Assembly: GCA_003649145.1 (NCBI GenBank)
Contig: QMQZ01000008.1
Span: 1 to 8,015 of the forward strand
Length of the DNA: 8,015 nucleotides
Source of the DNA: Thermoproteota archaeon
GTDB taxonomy: Archaea; Thermoproteota; Methanomethylicia; Culexarchaeales; Culexmicrobiaceae
Direction: 5' to 3'
This document shows positions 6,239 through 8,015 of this stretch, one piece after another. Under the pieces are notes generated by a model that had not been told where the DNA came from, did not search any database, and worked only from the letters and a program-made list of their open reading frames with translations. Every line of letters starts with the position of its first letter. Within the stretch, counting starts at the first letter, position 1. The translations under genes and the position numbers were made by a program.

Positions 6239-6354
6239 ACAGTAGTTAGCTGGCGCGGACTCCTAGAAAGAAAAAGAAAAGTCCTCGTTTAAATATTTGC
6301 TGACTAACGCTCAACACTTTTATGCTTTACAATGCTAGAATAGATTAGATTTGC
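6239..6354. promoter_or_regulatory. Bidirectional spacer upstream of tRNA-Pro and the HTH regulator
   Basis: A 116-base non-coding spacer serving two divergent genes. It holds a near-palindromic TATA-like TTTAAATATTT (6288-6298), usable on either strand, and a purine run AGAAAGAAAAAGAAAAG (6265-6281). GGACT (6257-6261) and AGTCC (6280-6284) form a weak inverted repeat around that run. A second A+T-rich box, CTTTTATGC, lies near 6317-6325 and would start the regulator mRNA only a few bases before its coding region. For the tRNA, the main TATA box predicts a start near 6267 and a 5' leader of about 29 bases. Confidence 0.45.
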
Positions 6355-6369
6355 GTGGAGTTGAAAGTA

Positions 6370-7080
6370 ATGTCTATTGAAGAAGAGTTAGCTAGGAAAG
6401 TTGCTGGAGAAATAGTTCTATCAGATAAACCATGGGTAGCCATGAAAAAATGGCGAGAATTGTTTGACATTACACAAGTTGAGCTGGCCAATGTAATGAA
6501 AGTTTCTCCATCGGTCATAAGTGACTATGAAGGGGGGAGAAGACGGTCTCCAGGAGCTAAATTCATTAAGCGATTTGTTGAGGCATTGCTAGTTATAGAC
6601 AAAAATCGAGGAAGCCCGGTGTTGAGAGAGTTTTCCAGAATAATGAGCATGCCTACAGAAGCCATTTTAGATATGAAGGAATTCTCTGAGCCAGTATCCA
6701 TTAAAGGTCTCTGTCAAGTGATCAATGCAGAAATTATCGCCTGCCAACATCTCGGAGACAGAAAAATCTTCGGATATACTGTTGTTGACAGCATAAAGTG
6801 TATCGAAATGCTCTCCGGAGCAGATTTCATGAAGCTTATGGGCACCACTTCAATGAGGGCATTGATATTTACAAAAGTTTCTAGGGGGAGGTCTCCAATG
6901 GTTGCTGTGAGAGTAAATCCAATAAAGCCAGCTGCAGTGATCATACATGGAACCGACAAGGTAGACTCCCTTGCCATTAAGTTGGCGAGAATAGAGCAAA
7001 TACCTCTTGCTGTTTCGTATATGCCTACAGTTGAAAAGCTGCTTCATGCCTTGAAAAACTTTAGTTTAAGCATAGAATGA
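6370..7080 (+). CDS. Archaeal HTH transcriptional regulator, COG1709-like
   Basis: A predicted DNA-binding regulator of 236 residues. The N-terminal third is an Xre/Cro-type helix-turn-helix: KKWRELFDITQVELANVMK and SPSVISDYEGGRRRSPG, about residues 26-62, with the recognition helix around SPSVISDYEGG. The C-terminal half, from about 135, contains RALIFTKVSRGRSPMVAVRV and IIHGTDKVDSLAIKLARIE, which I recognise as the conserved sensor-like domain of COG1709 proteins; its ligand is not known. I prefer ATG 6370, preceded by GGAG at 6357-6360, and MSIEEELARKVAGEIVLSD matches the usual family N-terminus; a GTG at 6355 would add five residues. No membrane segment is seen. The next gene follows closely, and an ATG overlapping this gene's TGA (7077-7080) suggests coupling, so this protein may regulate the nucleotide-reductase-like gene or its own operon. 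That link is inference. Confidence 0.88.
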   Translation: MSIEEELARKVAGEIVLSDKPWVAMKKWRELFDITQVELANVMKVSPSVISDYEGGRRRSPGAKFIKRFVEALLVIDKNRGSPVLREFSRIMSMPTEAILDMKEFSEPVSIKGLCQVINAEIIACQHLGDRKIFGYTVVDSIKCIEMLSGADFMKLMGTTSMRALIFTKVSRGRSPMVAVRVNPIKPAAVIIHGTDKVDSLAIKLARIEQIPLAVSYMPTVEKLLHALKNFSLSIE

Positions 7081-7119
7081 AACAAAACGGTAAAAACAGA
7101 TTGGCGCATATTAGTATAA

Positions 7120-7125
7120 GGGGGT
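7120..7125 (+). promoter_or_regulatory. Shine-Dalgarno-like site before a non-standard start
   Basis: GGGGGT can pair with the archaeal anti-Shine-Dalgarno ACCTCC with one G-U pair. It ends five bases before ACG 7131, the spacing at which a start codon is expected. Its last T is also the T of the in-frame TAG at 7125-7127. It suggests that translation of the last gene begins at or near 7131 even though no ATG, GTG or TTG is present there. Confidence 0.4.
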
Positions 7126-7130
7126 AGCTT

Positions 7131-8015
7131 ACGCAGCGTTCAAGGATTTCTGCTGAGAGAATTTTAGGAGCACTATCGAACACCACAAGAATTGAAATAC
7201 TTAAGAAGTTGAGTAGGAGTGACGAGCTCAGTTTTACCGAGTTAATGCAGGAACTTAACATGTCTCCTCGTACTGATGCTGGGAAATTTGGCTACCATTT
7301 AAAGACGTTAGTTGAAGCTGGGCTCGTGACTACAGTTCCCGCATCAGGAAAATATGCACTTACAGATGTTGGGAAAATTATGGCAGAATTAATATGGGAA
7401 ATTGAGGAGATTAGTAGGAAGAAAGCTAGACGTATGCTTGTTAGAACTTCAAGTTTAACTATGGAGCCATTTGAGAGAAAGAAAATTGTTGAAGCTTTAA
7501 GGCGGGAGGCTAATGCTCCTAAAAAGATAGCTGAAGCTATTGCTAGAGAAGCTGAGGAGAGGCTCTTAAAGCTTGAAATAAGCTACTTAACTGCACCTCT
7601 AATTAGAGAGTTTGTAAATGCAATATTGCTAGAACAAGGATTAGAGGATTACCGCCACTCGATGACTAGATTAGGATTACCCGTCTACGATGTAGAGAGA
7701 CTACTTGAAAGAGAGCATTATGCACCTACCTTCCCAGATAAGGTGCATGCGGCAACTGGAGATGCGGTTATGAGCGAGTATACTTTGATTAAGCAGCTCC
7801 CAAGAAAGGTGTCAGATGCGCATCTATCTGGGATAATACATGTATGTAATACCAATTACTGGATGCTTCGTCCAGCTACGATTCACCACGACTTGACTTT
7901 CTTTTTGGAAAATGGCTTTGAGGTGAAAAGTGCAGGACTATCACTTGCATTTAGCAGACCACCGAAAAGTCTTCGAGCAGCACTCCTATTCGCGATTAGA
8001 CTTGCACATTTGATG
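7131..8015 (+). CDS. Winged helix, ATP-cone and NrdD-like glycyl-radical fusion protein, partial
   Basis: An open frame of 296 codons from 7128 to the window edge, after an in-frame TAG at 7125. Numbered from 7128: residues 9-85 form an ArsR-like winged helix (ERILGALSNTTRIEILKKL, then GKFGYHLKTLVEAGLV and GKYALTDVGK). Residues 104-190 look like an ATP-cone (MEPFERKKIVEALRREAN, then IAEAIAREAEERL and APLIREFVNAILLEQG), the nucleotide-sensing module of ribonucleotide reductases. From about 208, MSEYTLIKQLPRKVSDAHLSG and NYWMLRPATIHHDLTFFLENG resemble the start of anaerobic NrdD or pyruvate-formate-lyase-like enzymes. The usual GDIHIH there reads GIIHVC. The radical Gly and catalytic Cys lie outside the window. 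No ATG, GTG or TTG occurs before TTG 7209, which would cut off the first HTH helix; ACG 7131 with an SD-like site is my best start. Domain order is fairly secure; the enzyme class is tentative. Confidence 0.7.

Noticed and set aside
6257..6284. GGACT/AGTCC inverted repeat as a terminator or operator
   Set aside because: The stem is only five base pairs around an 18-base purine-rich loop, so it is as likely by chance; no upstream minus-strand gene needs a terminator there.
1..8015. Mobile element, CRISPR array or phage island
   Set aside because: I saw no transposase, integrase, regularly spaced repeats or terminal inverted repeats, and base composition looks even across the window.

Overview
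The window is archaeal. The evidence is a family B DNA polymerase of the archaeal/eukaryotic type, an archaeal-style PheS/PheT pair (PheS with long N-terminal winged-helix modules, PheT of about 555 residues), a COG1709-type archaeal regulator, TATA-box promoters with a probable leaderless transcript, and a tRNA with a bulge-helix-bulge intron. The all-GC tRNA stems hint at a thermophile, and the family set fits the Thermoproteota side of the Archaea, but the exact lineage cannot be read from here. No transposon, CRISPR array or phage gene is visible, and no gene-free stretch exceeds 300 bases.

Layout. Minus strand, 2129 to 1: a GNAT N-acetyltransferase (rimI-like), then 14 bases later a PolB gene that runs off the left edge. 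An 85-base divergent promoter region (2130-2214) separates them from the plus-strand genes: a UPF0173 metallo-beta-lactamase-fold hydrolase (2215-2883), then pheS-like (2936-4462) and pheT-like (4459-6126), joined by an ATGA overlap. A minus-strand tRNA-Pro(UGG) with an 18-nt intron (6145-6238) converges on the end of pheT. After a 116-base spacer come a COG1709-like HTH regulator (about 6370-7080) and a fusion of winged helix, ATP-cone and glycyl-radical (NrdD-like) domains that leaves the window at 8015.

What stands out. Two housekeeping-type enzymes carry intact reading frames but have lost hallmark active-site residues. The PolB keeps polymerase motifs A and B but has lost the Exo II Asp and the Exo III Tyr and Asp, so it is probably a polymerase without proofreading. 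The PheS-like protein keeps its fold landmarks but has lost the motif 3 Glu-Arg, both motif 3 glycines, the HTT motif and the Glu of FHQxEG, so it probably cannot make Phe-tRNA in the usual way and may be a repurposed paralog. The tRNA intron lies at an unusual site (33/34). The last gene has no ordinary start codon that keeps its first helix: an in-frame TAG separates an ATGA-overlapping ATG from the conserved part, and a Shine-Dalgarno-like GGGGGT sits just before an ACG codon.

The genes do not form one pathway. The plausible units are rimI-polB, pheS-pheT (perhaps with the hydrolase), and the regulator with the NrdD-like fusion, whose ATP-cone would suit nucleotide-dependent control of dNTP synthesis.
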